Shown here: one piece after another, positions 23,148-30,646 of the stretch
Numbering within the stretch: the stretch's first letter is position 1
How the letters are laid out: each line of letters opens with the position of its first letter
Position numbers and translations under genes: made by a program
NCBI GenBank assembly: GCA_018385415.1
Contig: JAHAZA010000093.1
Coordinates: forward strand, 1 to 44,527
DNA from: Treponema sp.
GTDB lineage: Bacteria; Spirochaetota; Spirochaetia; Treponematales; Treponemataceae
DNA: 44,527 nt
Reading direction: 5' to 3'
The notes under the pieces: model-generated
What the model saw: only the letters and a program-made list of their open reading frames with translations
The model's database searches: none
Told to the model about the DNA's origin: nothing

Positions 23148-24875
23148 ATGCACGACCCTTTATCAAATATTTTACCTGAGTTTATGCACTTTAATTCTCT
23201 GCAGGCAACACAGATTGTTCTGCTTATGGGAATCGTAATGTTTTTTGGTGCACTGGGAGGAAGACTTTTTCAGAAGCTGAAAATTCCGCAGGTTGTCGGA
23301 TATATTGTCATTGGAATTATTATCGGTTCATCTGGATTTCAGATTTTAAGACCAGAAACAATTGCTGCTTTAAATCCTATCAGTACTGTTTCACTTTCGT
23401 TGATTGGATTTTTAATTGGTGGGGAATTGAAGCTTAATGTCATAAGAAAATATGGGAAACAGTTTATCGGCATTCTTCTTTTTGAATCTATCACTCCATT
23501 TTTTATCGTTGGATGTATTGTAACTACAGTTTCATTTTTCTTTACAAAGAACATAACCTATTCTCTCGCCATAGGACTCGTTCTTGGTGCCATCTGTTCT
23601 GCAACCGCACCAGCAGCTACAACTGATGTTCTTGTTGAATACAGAACTCGTGGACCTCTAACAACAACAGTTTACGGAATCGTTGCAATGGATGATGCAG
23701 TTGCCCTGATTCTTTACGCAATCGCATCAACAATTGCTTCTACACTTCTTGGCGGTAAACAGATTTCATTATGGATTCAGCTTCTTACAATCGCAAAAGA
23801 TATTTTCGGTTCAATACTTGTCGGTAGTATTTTTGGTTTTATTCTAAGCCTCATCGTCCGCAATGTTATGAAGGATGAAGGAAGAATTCTTTCGTTCTGT
23901 CTTGGAAGTCTTTTTCTCTGTACCGGTGTATGTGTAATTCTTGGGCTTGATAATATTCTTGCTGCCATGTCCATTGGATTTTTTATGGTGAACTTTGCTC
24001 CGGCAAAGACTCGTTCTGTTTTTGATTTGACTTCAAAATTTACTCCACCGGTTTATGTTCTCTTCTTTGTTCTCGTTGGAGCAAAGCTTGATATCTGGAT
24101 TATCACTCCATATCTTGGTCTTATGGCAATTCTCTATGTTGCAGGAAGAACTTTCGGAAAAACAATCGGTTCCATGATTGGAGGCTGGCTTACAAAAGCA
24201 CCAAAAACTGTACAAAAATATCTGCCTTACTGTCTTTTGTCTCAAGCTGGCGTTGCCATTGGACTTTCAATCGCTGCTGGTAATGATTTTCCTGAAACTA
24301 TCGGACCGCAGATTCTCCTTATCATTACCGCTACAACTTTTATTGTTCAGATTATCGGCCCGATTTGTGTAAAACATGGCGTTACAAAAGCCGGCGAATG
24401 CGGACTCAATGTTACCGATGAGGACATCAAGAAGAACACACTTGTAAAAGATGTTATGTGGGGAAATTTAAAAATCTGCGATGAAAATTCTCCAGCCATA
24501 GTTAATGATACTACAACCTTAAATGAAATTCTTGATTCCTTCAGTAAACAACAGAATCTGAACTACGTTGTAAAAATTGATGATGAACTTGCAGGTGTTA
24601 TTTCTCTTGAACATTTGAAAGAGGTTTTACAATTAAGTGAACTGGCAGAAGGACTTCTGGCTGTAGATATTATGGATATGCCAGGTCCATGCTGCAATCC
24701 TGAAACAACATTACCAGAAGCATACGAACTTTTTGAAAAATATGATATTCAGGCACTTCCAATCGTAGATGGAAAAAACAGGCCAATGGGTATCCTTGAA
24801 AAGACAACCATTGACCATTATATTCACACTCGTATTCTTGAACTGAATCGTACCGTTGACGATTTAGATGCATAA
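23148..24875 (+). CDS. CPA2-type cation/proton antiporter with C-terminal CBS domains
   Basis: A 575-residue membrane protein. The first 410 residues hold about 12 transmembrane helices with motifs of the KefB/NapA-type monovalent cation:proton antiporters (KIPQVVGYIVIGIIIG; AICSATAPAATTDVLVEY; GIVAMDDAVALILYAIAS, whose Asp pair is the likely ion site). The C-terminal 150 residues carry two CBS motifs (VKDVMWGNLKICDENSPAIV and VDIMDMPGPCCNPETTLPEA), which usually sense adenine nucleotides. Ion specificity (Na+ or K+) cannot be told. It ends the plus-strand envelope operon and converges on argC. Confidence 0.88.
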   Translation: MHDPLSNILPEFMHFNSLQATQIVLLMGIVMFFGALGGRLFQKLKIPQVVGYIVIGIIIGSSGFQILRPETIAALNPISTVSLSLIGFLIGGELKLNVIRKYGKQFIGILLFESITPFFIVGCIVTTVSFFFTKNITYSLAIGLVLGAICSATAPAATTDVLVEYRTRGPLTTTVYGIVAMDDAVALILYAIASTIASTLLGGKQISLWIQLLTIAKDIFGSILVGSIFGFILSLIVRNVMKDEGRILSFCLGSLFLCTGVCVILGLDNILAAMSIGFFMVNFAPAKTRSVFDLTSKFTPPVYVLFFVLVGAKLDIWIITPYLGLMAILYVAGRTFGKTIGSMIGGWLTKAPKTVQKYLPYCLLSQAGVAIGLSIAAGNDFPETIGPQILLIITATTFIVQIIGPICVKHGVTKAGECGLNVTDEDIKKNTLVKDVMWGNLKICDENSPAIVNDTTTLNEILDSFSKQQNLNYVVKIDDELAGVISLEHLKEVLQLSELAEGLLAVDIMDMPGPCCNPETTLPEAYELFEKYDIQALPIVDGKNRPMGILEKTTIDHYIHTRILELNRTVDDLDA

Positions 24876-24916
24876 AATAAACGGCAGCGCTTTAAAAAAT
24901 TCAGTTGCTGTAATTT

Positions 24917-25861
24917 TTAGCGTAATCCAGTAGTTTCATCGATGCCCATCATAATATTCAAACACTGAACGGCAGCACCTGAGGCACCTTTTCCAAGGTT
25001 GTCAAAGCGTGTTGTTACCATGATGCGGTCATCGTTACCATAAACAAATACCTGCATATCGTTTGTACCGGCAAGGGTATTTGCAGGAATGAACTGTTCT
25101 GGCAAAGTTCCTTCACCCATAAAGCCTGCAACTTTTACGAAATTTGTTCCTTCGTAGTGAGATGCAAACATTTCCCAAACATCGTGAGCAGTAACTTTCT
25201 TTGATAGCAGTCTTGCATGAAGACCTACAGTTACTGTCATTCCCTGGAAGTAGTCACATACATATGGATTGAATACAGGCTCAAAATCAAGGCCTGAGAT
25301 TTTTTTAATTTCTGGAAGATGCTTGTGGCTCTGAGTCAAAGCGTAAAGACGTGGTGAATCAAGTCCAACATCACGGCCTTCAGCTTCGTACTGTGCAATT
25401 GCTTTTTTCCCTGCTCCTGAGTAGCCGCTTACTGCGTGAATTACAACAGGATAATCAGCAGGAAGAATTCCTGATTTTACAAGCGGATACAGAATTGCAT
25501 TTGACCCTGAAGCATAGCAGCCAGGAACTGCAACACGGTTTGAAGAAATGATTTTTTCGCGGAATGATTTATCAAGTTCTGGGAATCCATAAGCCCATTC
25601 TGGATTTGTTCTGTGTGCTGTTGAAGCATCAATAATGCGGGTTTTAGGATTTGTGCAGAGAGCTACAGATTCAATGCTGGCTGCATCTGGCAGACAGAGG
25701 AATGTGTAGTCAGAAGCATTGATCATTTTTGCCTTTTCTACAGGATCCTTCCTTTTTTCGTCCTCAATCTGAAGAATTTCAATATCGCTGCGGTTTGCAA
25801 AGCGTTCATAAATTTTGAGCCCGGTTGTTCCTTCTTTTCCATCGATAAAAATTTTTGCCAT
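24917..25861 (-). CDS. argC: N-acetyl-gamma-glutamyl-phosphate reductase, short (type 2) form
   Basis: A 314-residue NADPH-dependent enzyme of arginine synthesis, reducing N-acetylglutamyl phosphate to the semialdehyde. IFIDGKEGTTGLKIYERF at the N-terminus is the nucleotide-binding segment characteristic of the short ArgC2 type; the catalytic Cys115 is in VAVPGCYASGSN; HAVSGYSGAG and SHKHLPEI follow as expected. AGGTG precedes the ATG. No other arg gene is nearby. A nine-base direct repeat (TGGATTTTA at 25896-25904 and 25916-25924) lies in its promoter region and may be a regulator site. Confidence 0.95.
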   Translation of the reverse strand: MAKIFIDGKEGTTGLKIYERFANRSDIEILQIEDEKRKDPVEKAKMINASDYTFLCLPDAASIESVALCTNPKTRIIDASTAHRTNPEWAYGFPELDKSFREKIISSNRVAVPGCYASGSNAILYPLVKSGILPADYPVVIHAVSGYSGAGKKAIAQYEAEGRDVGLDSPRLYALTQSHKHLPEIKKISGLDFEPVFNPYVCDYFQGMTVTVGLHARLLSKKVTAHDVWEMFASHYEGTNFVKVAGFMGEGTLPEQFIPANTLAGTNDMQVFVYGNDDRIMVTTRFDNLGKGASGAAVQCLNIMMGIDETTGLR

Positions 25862-26057
25862 TTCTTCACCTTGTTTACGAGTTTAATAGTTAAAGTGGAT
25901 TTTAATAACTTTTAATGGATTTTACAACCAATATAAACTATACCCTTACTTAATTCCAAACAAACAGATCTGCCACTACAGCGCGAGTCCCAGTCGTGTC
26001 AGAATCCGTTTCATTGATTTAAATTAAATTCAAATTTTCTTTTTTGATAAAATTCTT

Positions 26058-26073
26058 TATAATACCATTTATG
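26058..26073 (+). promoter_or_regulatory. -10 box placed for a leaderless transcript
   Basis: TATAAT (26058-26063) ends seven bases before the ATG at 26071; the -35 (TTTTCT at 26035-26040, spacer 17) is poor. No Shine-Dalgarno precedes the ATG. Confidence 0.5.
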
Positions 26074-27432
26074 CGCTCAAAACTTGAACTCTTTAAACGT
26101 TATTCTATGTTCTTCGGTGGAATCCTATTTAATGCGCTTGGTGTCGCTTTTATTACAAGATCTATGCTTGGAACAGGACCTACTTCCTGTATTCCTTATG
26201 TTTTAAGCCTGCTTGAAATTAATAAATTCCTTACATTCGGTACTTTCACTTTTCTCTTTAATACACTTCTTCTTTTGCTTCAGGTTATTCTGCTTCGAAA
26301 AAATTTTAAGCCGATTCAGCTTCTGCAGATTGCGGTAAACCTGCTGTTTTCTGTGCTGGTTGATGTGGCAATGTTTTTTACCCGAGGACTCGTTCTTGAT
26401 CATTACATTCTTGCGCTTGTGTACACTGTTGTAGGTTGTATTCTCCGCGCATTTGGTGTCAGCTGTTCTGTTGTAGCCGACGTTGTAATGTTAAGTACGG
26501 AAGCATTTGTAAAAGCAGTCGCTGAAGTTTCGAAGAAGGAATTCAGCATCTGTAAGCTTGTTTCTGATATGACGATGACAGCGATTTCGGCAGTTCTTTC
26601 TTTTGTGCTTTTTGAAAAAATCAACGGCGTTCGTGAAGGAACCTTGATTACCGTTCTTCTTGTTGGCCCTATTTCAAAGTTCTTTACCAACAGAATGGAT
26701 TTTGCTCATCACTATTTTGAAATGGACGGCGAATTTGTTTACGAACAGAAGCTTAAGCTTCAGGAAGGAAAACGACTTGTAATTACAATCACCTCCCTTG
26801 CCGGAAGCGGTGGCCGTGTAATTGCACGTCTTCTTGCGGAAAAACTTTCAATTCCTGTTTATGACAAAGAACTGATCGACATGGTTGCTTCACGGGGACA
26901 TTTTCCAAAGCTGTTTGTAAAAAACCACAATGAAAAACTCTATTCAAACATTGCTGAATCCTTCCTTCTTGAAAACTACAACTTCAACAACCTTAACTTC
27001 AGAAGCTACCGCAATCTTTTTAATACACAGTGCGATGTAATTTCTGAACTCGCCGAAAAGGAAGACTGCATTATTGTAGGTCACTGTTCAAACTATGTAC
27101 TGAGAAATTCACCAAACGTTCTTAATATCTTCATTTCTGCAAACGAAGAAGACCGTCTGGAATATATGCAGTACAAATACAAAATCAACAGAAAACAGGC
27201 AGAACAAAAAATCCGCCGTCAGGACCATGACACAGAACGCTACTACCAGCACTTTACCGGAATCCACTGGCGGGATTCCAGCACATATCATCTTACAATC
27301 GATTCTTCACTTTTAGGCTATCAGGGAACAGTTGATCTTCTGGAAAAGCTTGTCCGCAAACATTACCTTGATGTTGATAAAGTTAAAGTTGTAAACAGAA
27401 AATCATTTCTGGCAAAACTTTTCGATAGATAG
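26071..27432 (+). CDS. YitT/YczE-like membrane protein fused to cytidylate-kinase-like domain
   Basis: A 453-residue two-part protein. Residues 8-205 hold about five to six transmembrane helices and resemble the YczE/YitT family of bacterial membrane proteins (FGGILFNALGVAFITRSMLGTGPTS, quoted as FGGILFNALGVAF plus ITRSMLGTG). From about 235 a soluble nucleotide kinase-like domain begins: RLVITITSLAGSGGRVIARL is a P-loop of the cytidylate-kinase-like group, followed by DKELIDMVASRG, DCIIVGHCSNYVL and RRQDHDTERYY, where the paired Arg would form a lid. The start is the ATG at 26071; a TTG at 26044 is possible but lacks support. It stands alone upstream of rsmI. Substrate of either half is unknown. 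Confidence 0.8.
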   Translation: MRSKLELFKRYSMFFGGILFNALGVAFITRSMLGTGPTSCIPYVLSLLEINKFLTFGTFTFLFNTLLLLLQVILLRKNFKPIQLLQIAVNLLFSVLVDVAMFFTRGLVLDHYILALVYTVVGCILRAFGVSCSVVADVVMLSTEAFVKAVAEVSKKEFSICKLVSDMTMTAISAVLSFVLFEKINGVREGTLITVLLVGPISKFFTNRMDFAHHYFEMDGEFVYEQKLKLQEGKRLVITITSLAGSGGRVIARLLAEKLSIPVYDKELIDMVASRGHFPKLFVKNHNEKLYSNIAESFLLENYNFNNLNFRSYRNLFNTQCDVISELAEKEDCIIVGHCSNYVLRNSPNVLNIFISANEEDRLEYMQYKYKINRKQAEQKIRRQDHDTERYYQHFTGIHWRDSSTYHLTIDSSLLGYQGTVDLLEKLVRKHYLDVDKVKVVNRKSFLAKLFDR

Positions 27433-27460
27433 CAGCATAATTTCATTTAAAGAAATTCCC

Positions 27461-27498
27461 TTGCCACCGTAAGATTTTACTTATATAATATTAGTGTG
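27461..27498 (+). promoter_or_regulatory. Leaderless promoter of rsmI
   Basis: TTGCCA (27461-27466), a 17-base spacer and a perfect TATAAT (27484-27489) place transcription start at about 27496, which is the first base of the GTG start codon. No ribosome binding site can exist in such an mRNA. Confidence 0.75.
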
Positions 27499-28200
27499 TC
27501 AGAATTGTTTATAGTTGGAACTCCTATCGGTAATCTGGGTGATATCACCTTTCGTGCTTTGGAAACATTCAAGGCCGTTGATGTTATTGCTGCGGAAGAT
27601 ACGAGACATACACTTGAACTTTTGACCCATTTTGAGATTCGAAAACCTTTGATTTCGTGCAGGTCTCAGAATGAAGAAATTGCAGCTGATAAAATCATCA
27701 AGCTTTTGCAAGATGGTCAGTCTGTTGCATATGCAAGCGATGCGGGAATGCCTGGAATAAGTGATCCTGGTTCTGTTTTAGCCTACAAGGTTAGACAGGC
27801 TGGCTTTAAGGTTACCCCGATTCCGGGACCTAGTGCTTTTGCTACTTTGGTCAGCGTTGCAGGTCCTGGTGGAAAAACCCTTATTTTTGAAGGATTTACT
27901 TCCCCAAGCCCCGGAAAACGCAGAAAACGGCTTCGTGAGCTGATGGCTTTAGGAAATGCATTTATTTTGTACGAAAGTCCGTTCAGAATAGTAAAGTTGC
28001 TGACGGATATTGCCGATATTGATAGTAATCGACGGGTTGTTGTCGGTCGGGAATTAACTAAACTGCATGAAGAAATAGTGGATGGGTCTTCTGCGGAAGT
28101 TAGAGACGATTTTGCTTGCAGAGAGTCTATAAAAGGCGAATTTGCAGTGTTCGTTTCTGGAAATAATGCTAAACTTTCACCGGAAAATACCGATAATTAA
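27496..28200 (+). CDS. rsmI: 16S rRNA (cytidine-1402-2'-O)-methyltransferase
   Basis: A 234-residue SAM-dependent methyltransferase of the tetrapyrrole-methylase fold that 2'-O-methylates C1402 of 16S rRNA. ELFIVGTPIGNLGDITFRAL is the family N-terminus; AAEDTRHTLELL, YASDAGMPGISDPG and PIPGPSAFATLVSVAG are further signatures. The GTG at 27496 is chosen because the family begins three residues before 'VGTPIGNL' and the promoter puts the 5' end there. It is about 40 residues shorter at the C-terminus than E. coli RsmI. flgM follows after 18 bases. Confidence 0.95.
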   Translation: MSELFIVGTPIGNLGDITFRALETFKAVDVIAAEDTRHTLELLTHFEIRKPLISCRSQNEEIAADKIIKLLQDGQSVAYASDAGMPGISDPGSVLAYKVRQAGFKVTPIPGPSAFATLVSVAGPGGKTLIFEGFTSPSPGKRRKRLRELMALGNAFILYESPFRIVKLLTDIADIDSNRRVVVGRELTKLHEEIVDGSSAEVRDDFACRESIKGEFAVFVSGNNAKLSPENTDN

Positions 28201-28218
28201 GGTATAAGGCAGGAATAT

Positions 28219-28506
28219 ATGATGATTAACAAACTTACTGGTGTAACACCTATTAATGATGTTCAGAGCACAAAACGTACTCACAGTACTGGAAGCACAA
28301 AAGCCGCATCAGATTCTATCAGCGTATCAAAAGAAGCTAAAGAATTGGCAGAAGCATACTTCCTCAATGAAGTTGCTGATGAAACTCCTGACGTTAGATC
28401 TGATTTAGTTGCTCAGATTAAAGAAAAAATCAAAGACCCATCATATCTTAGTGCAGAAGTAATTAATTCTGCTGCAGAAAAGATTATGTCTAGCTTTGGC
28501 ATCTAA
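28219..28506 (+). CDS. flgM: FlgM-like anti-sigma-28 factor
   Basis: A 95-residue protein. The N-terminal half is Ser/Thr-rich and probably disordered; the C-terminal half (DSISVSKEAKELAEAYFL...VRSDLVAQIKEKIKDPSYLSAEVINSAAEKI, quoted here in parts) is the sigma-28-binding helical region of FlgM. FlgM holds sigma-28 inactive until the flagellar hook is finished and FlgM is exported. An AGGA site precedes the ATG. It shares the rsmI transcript and is followed by a terminator. The link to flagellar late genes, which would include che genes, fits the candidate sigma-28 promoter at the start of the window. Confidence 0.85.
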   Translation: MMINKLTGVTPINDVQSTKRTHSTGSTKAASDSISVSKEAKELAEAYFLNEVADETPDVRSDLVAQIKEKIKDPSYLSAEVINSAAEKIMSSFGI

Positions 28507-28524
28507 TTTAAGCGATTAGAATAG

Positions 28525-28556
28525 AAAAAAGGCGGAAGGAATTCCGTCTTTTTTTG
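28525..28556 (+). terminator. Terminator of rsmI-flgM
   Basis: GGCGGAA (28531-28537), tetraloop GGAA, TTCCGTC (28542-28548), preceded by A and followed by seven T; A-T pairs extend the stem. Confidence 0.9.
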
Positions 28557-28585
28557 TTTATACACACTTTACGGAGAATTAAAAA

Positions 28586-29734
28586 ATGGCAGATTTCATT
28601 TTCAGGATTTCACCAAACATCGTTTTAGGATCTTACACTATTGCCCGTATCGGTCAGTATTCCCGTGATTACGGCTCAAAATTCATGGTTGTAATCGATC
28701 CAATGCTTAAAGAAGTTGGGATTGCAGACAAAATTCTCCAGCCTTTAGATGAACATAAAGTAGACTATTTTATTTTTGACCAGATTATTGATGGTGCAAA
28801 TACTCAGACTATTGAACAGGCTTTGACTCTTGCCCGGGAAGCTCATGTTCATGGAATTATTGCAGTTGGCGGCTCAAAAGCCATAAATGTTGCAAAGGCG
28901 ATTTGTTCAGTTTTCTATGAAGTACATGATCTTTATAGTTTTATTGACGGAGCAGCTCCAAATACTTCTCCACTTCCTTTGATCTGTATTCCGACAACTA
29001 TGCGTGATCCGTTTATTTTTTCCCCATTTACACCGGTTATCGATTCACGCTCAAACAAAAACTGTCTTATCAAAAACAAAGATGCATTGTGCAAACTTGT
29101 TCTTTTTGATCCTAACCTTTCACTTACACTTACAGAAAACCAGACAGCTTCCATGTCTATCGAAACTCTCTGTATCGCAATTGAAAGCTATATTTCTCAG
29201 AAAGCAAACTTCTTCAGCGACATGATCGTAGAAAAAGGAACTGAACTTTTAGGATACGCAATGGACGGCTCTCCAAGCCTTACAATTACAACTCCAGCCG
29301 AAGTTCTTTTGACTCAGGGTGGATGTATGGCATCTCTTGCCTGTGCAATGAGTTCTCCTGGTGTTGCATCTTCTCTGGCACAGACAATCAATGCCCGCTA
29401 CAGAGTTTCACGTTCACTTGTTTCTTCAATTCTTCTCCCTTACATCATTGAGGATGCTGCAAAATTTAAGGCTGACAGAATTGCAAAGCTTTCAAAAATT
29501 CTTCGTGCATGTGAAGAAAATGCAACACAGGACGAAGCTGTTACAGCATTGTGTGAATATGTAAGACAGAAGATTGCAAAAAACAACCTTCCAGCCCGTT
29601 TAAAAGATCTTTCTCTCTCTGTTGACCAGCTTGCTCTGGCTGCAGAAGACGCAGGACAGCTTGATTTAATGAATACATTGCCAAGAAGCATGACTTCTGA
29701 CGATATGTTCGATTTACTCAAACTCGCTTTCTAA
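28586..29734 (+). CDS. Iron-dependent alcohol dehydrogenase fold protein lacking metal ligands
   Basis: A 382-residue protein with the overall layout of group III (Fe-type) alcohol/glycerol dehydrogenases: an N-terminal nucleotide-binding half with GIIAVGGSKAINVAKAI (about 90-106) and ICIPTTMRDPF (134-143), and a helical C-terminal half. The catalytic residues are missing. GVDALTHAIE of active enzymes reads SIETLCIAIE (191-200), so the ligand Asp is Glu193 and the His is Ile197; the later ligand histidines align with Ala/Gln265-266 and Arg276. The GGGSxxD motif reads GGSKAIN. It is therefore probably not an ordinary dehydrogenase; it may bind another ligand. Own ribosome binding site (CGGAG); no clear partner gene. 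Confidence 0.75.
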   Translation: MADFIFRISPNIVLGSYTIARIGQYSRDYGSKFMVVIDPMLKEVGIADKILQPLDEHKVDYFIFDQIIDGANTQTIEQALTLAREAHVHGIIAVGGSKAINVAKAICSVFYEVHDLYSFIDGAAPNTSPLPLICIPTTMRDPFIFSPFTPVIDSRSNKNCLIKNKDALCKLVLFDPNLSLTLTENQTASMSIETLCIAIESYISQKANFFSDMIVEKGTELLGYAMDGSPSLTITTPAEVLLTQGGCMASLACAMSSPGVASSLAQTINARYRVSRSLVSSILLPYIIEDAAKFKADRIAKLSKILRACEENATQDEAVTALCEYVRQKIAKNNLPARLKDLSLSVDQLALAAEDAGQLDLMNTLPRSMTSDDMFDLLKLAF

Positions 29735-29752
29735 TTATAATCAATCTTAATG
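29713..29752 (+). promoter_or_regulatory. Probable leaderless promoter of the TrmH-family gene
   Basis: TTTACT (29713-29718), spacer 17 and TATAAT (29736-29741) predict a start at about 29748-29750, at the ATG (29750). No Shine-Dalgarno is present. Confidence 0.6.
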
Positions 29753-30646
29753 ATTGAACCACAGAAATTATTTCAACTCTCAGGCGGACAGAAACGCCGA
29801 AAACTGGCCCTTTCATTTGGGGCTTTGGAACGTGATATTGCCGGCATTGCAGAAAAAGGCTCGGAATATTCCTTTAATTCAATGCCTCGCACTCAGTATG
29901 TAAAGGAACTGGTAAAAGTACTTTTGCTGGATCCGAAACTGCCGCCTGAAGGTACTAAGGAGCTTAACGGTTTACTTAACGCAGAACCTTTTGACGAACG
30001 CCGTGCCTGCAACGTTGCCCGTAACCACCTTCTTGCTATAATCGGAACATTCCCTGCTGAATGGGACTTGATCATTGCTCCTCACAAAAACAATGAAGGA
30101 AAAATCGTTACACCTGAAGACCTTGAAAATTCCCTTAACGACGAAAATGGCGGACACGACACAATCTCTCAAAGTTCAATCGAAACACAGACTGTCAAAC
30201 GCAATTTCTATCCGGGAATTTCGGTTTACGCGGAAGATATCCGTTCGCCATTCAATCTTGGTTCAATCTTCAGAACAGCCGAAGGTCTTGGTGCTGAAAA
30301 AGTTTACCTTTCGCCATTTTGCTGCGACCCGGAACATCCACGTGCTGTAAGAAGTGGTATGGGCTGTATTGAAACATTAGGCTACGAAAGAAAGACTCTG
30401 GACGAACTGCCAGCTGATAAACCTATTTTTGTTCTCGAAACCGGTGGAACACCAATTGATGAGTTTAAATTTCCTAAGGAAGGAATCTGTATCTTAGGTT
30501 CTGAGGAACTTGGAGCAAGCCCTGAGGCAATAAAAAAGGCAACTTACGGATGCGTCACAATTCCTATGATAGGATTAAAAGCTTCGCTCAACGTAGGGGT
30601 TGCCTTTGGTATTTTGATGCAGAAGTGGGTTGAATCGCTTCGTTAG
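29750..30646 (+). CDS. TrmH/SpoU-family RNA 2'-O-methyltransferase
   Basis: A 298-residue SPOUT methyltransferase. The catalytic domain occupies about residues 155-298: SPFNLGSIFRTAEGLGAEKV is motif 1 with the conserved Asn and Arg, CILGSEELGASPEAI is motif 2, and TIPMIGLKASLNVGVAFGIL is motif 3 forming the SAM-binding knot. The first 150 residues are a helical extension that probably binds RNA. The substrate (rRNA or tRNA) is not visible from sequence. Its stop codon overlaps that of the convergent HDOD gene by four bases. Confidence 0.9.
   Translation: MIEPQKLFQLSGGQKRRKLALSFGALERDIAGIAEKGSEYSFNSMPRTQYVKELVKVLLLDPKLPPEGTKELNGLLNAEPFDERRACNVARNHLLAIIGTFPAEWDLIIAPHKNNEGKIVTPEDLENSLNDENGGHDTISQSSIETQTVKRNFYPGISVYAEDIRSPFNLGSIFRTAEGLGAEKVYLSPFCCDPEHPRAVRSGMGCIETLGYERKTLDELPADKPIFVLETGGTPIDEFKFPKEGICILGSEELGASPEAIKKATYGCVTIPMIGLKASLNVGVAFGILMQKWVESLR

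Noticed and set aside
24876..24916. Possible terminator between the antiporter and argC (GGCAGC and GTTGCTG with a T-run).
   Set aside because: Pairing is only four consecutive bases, too weak to call.
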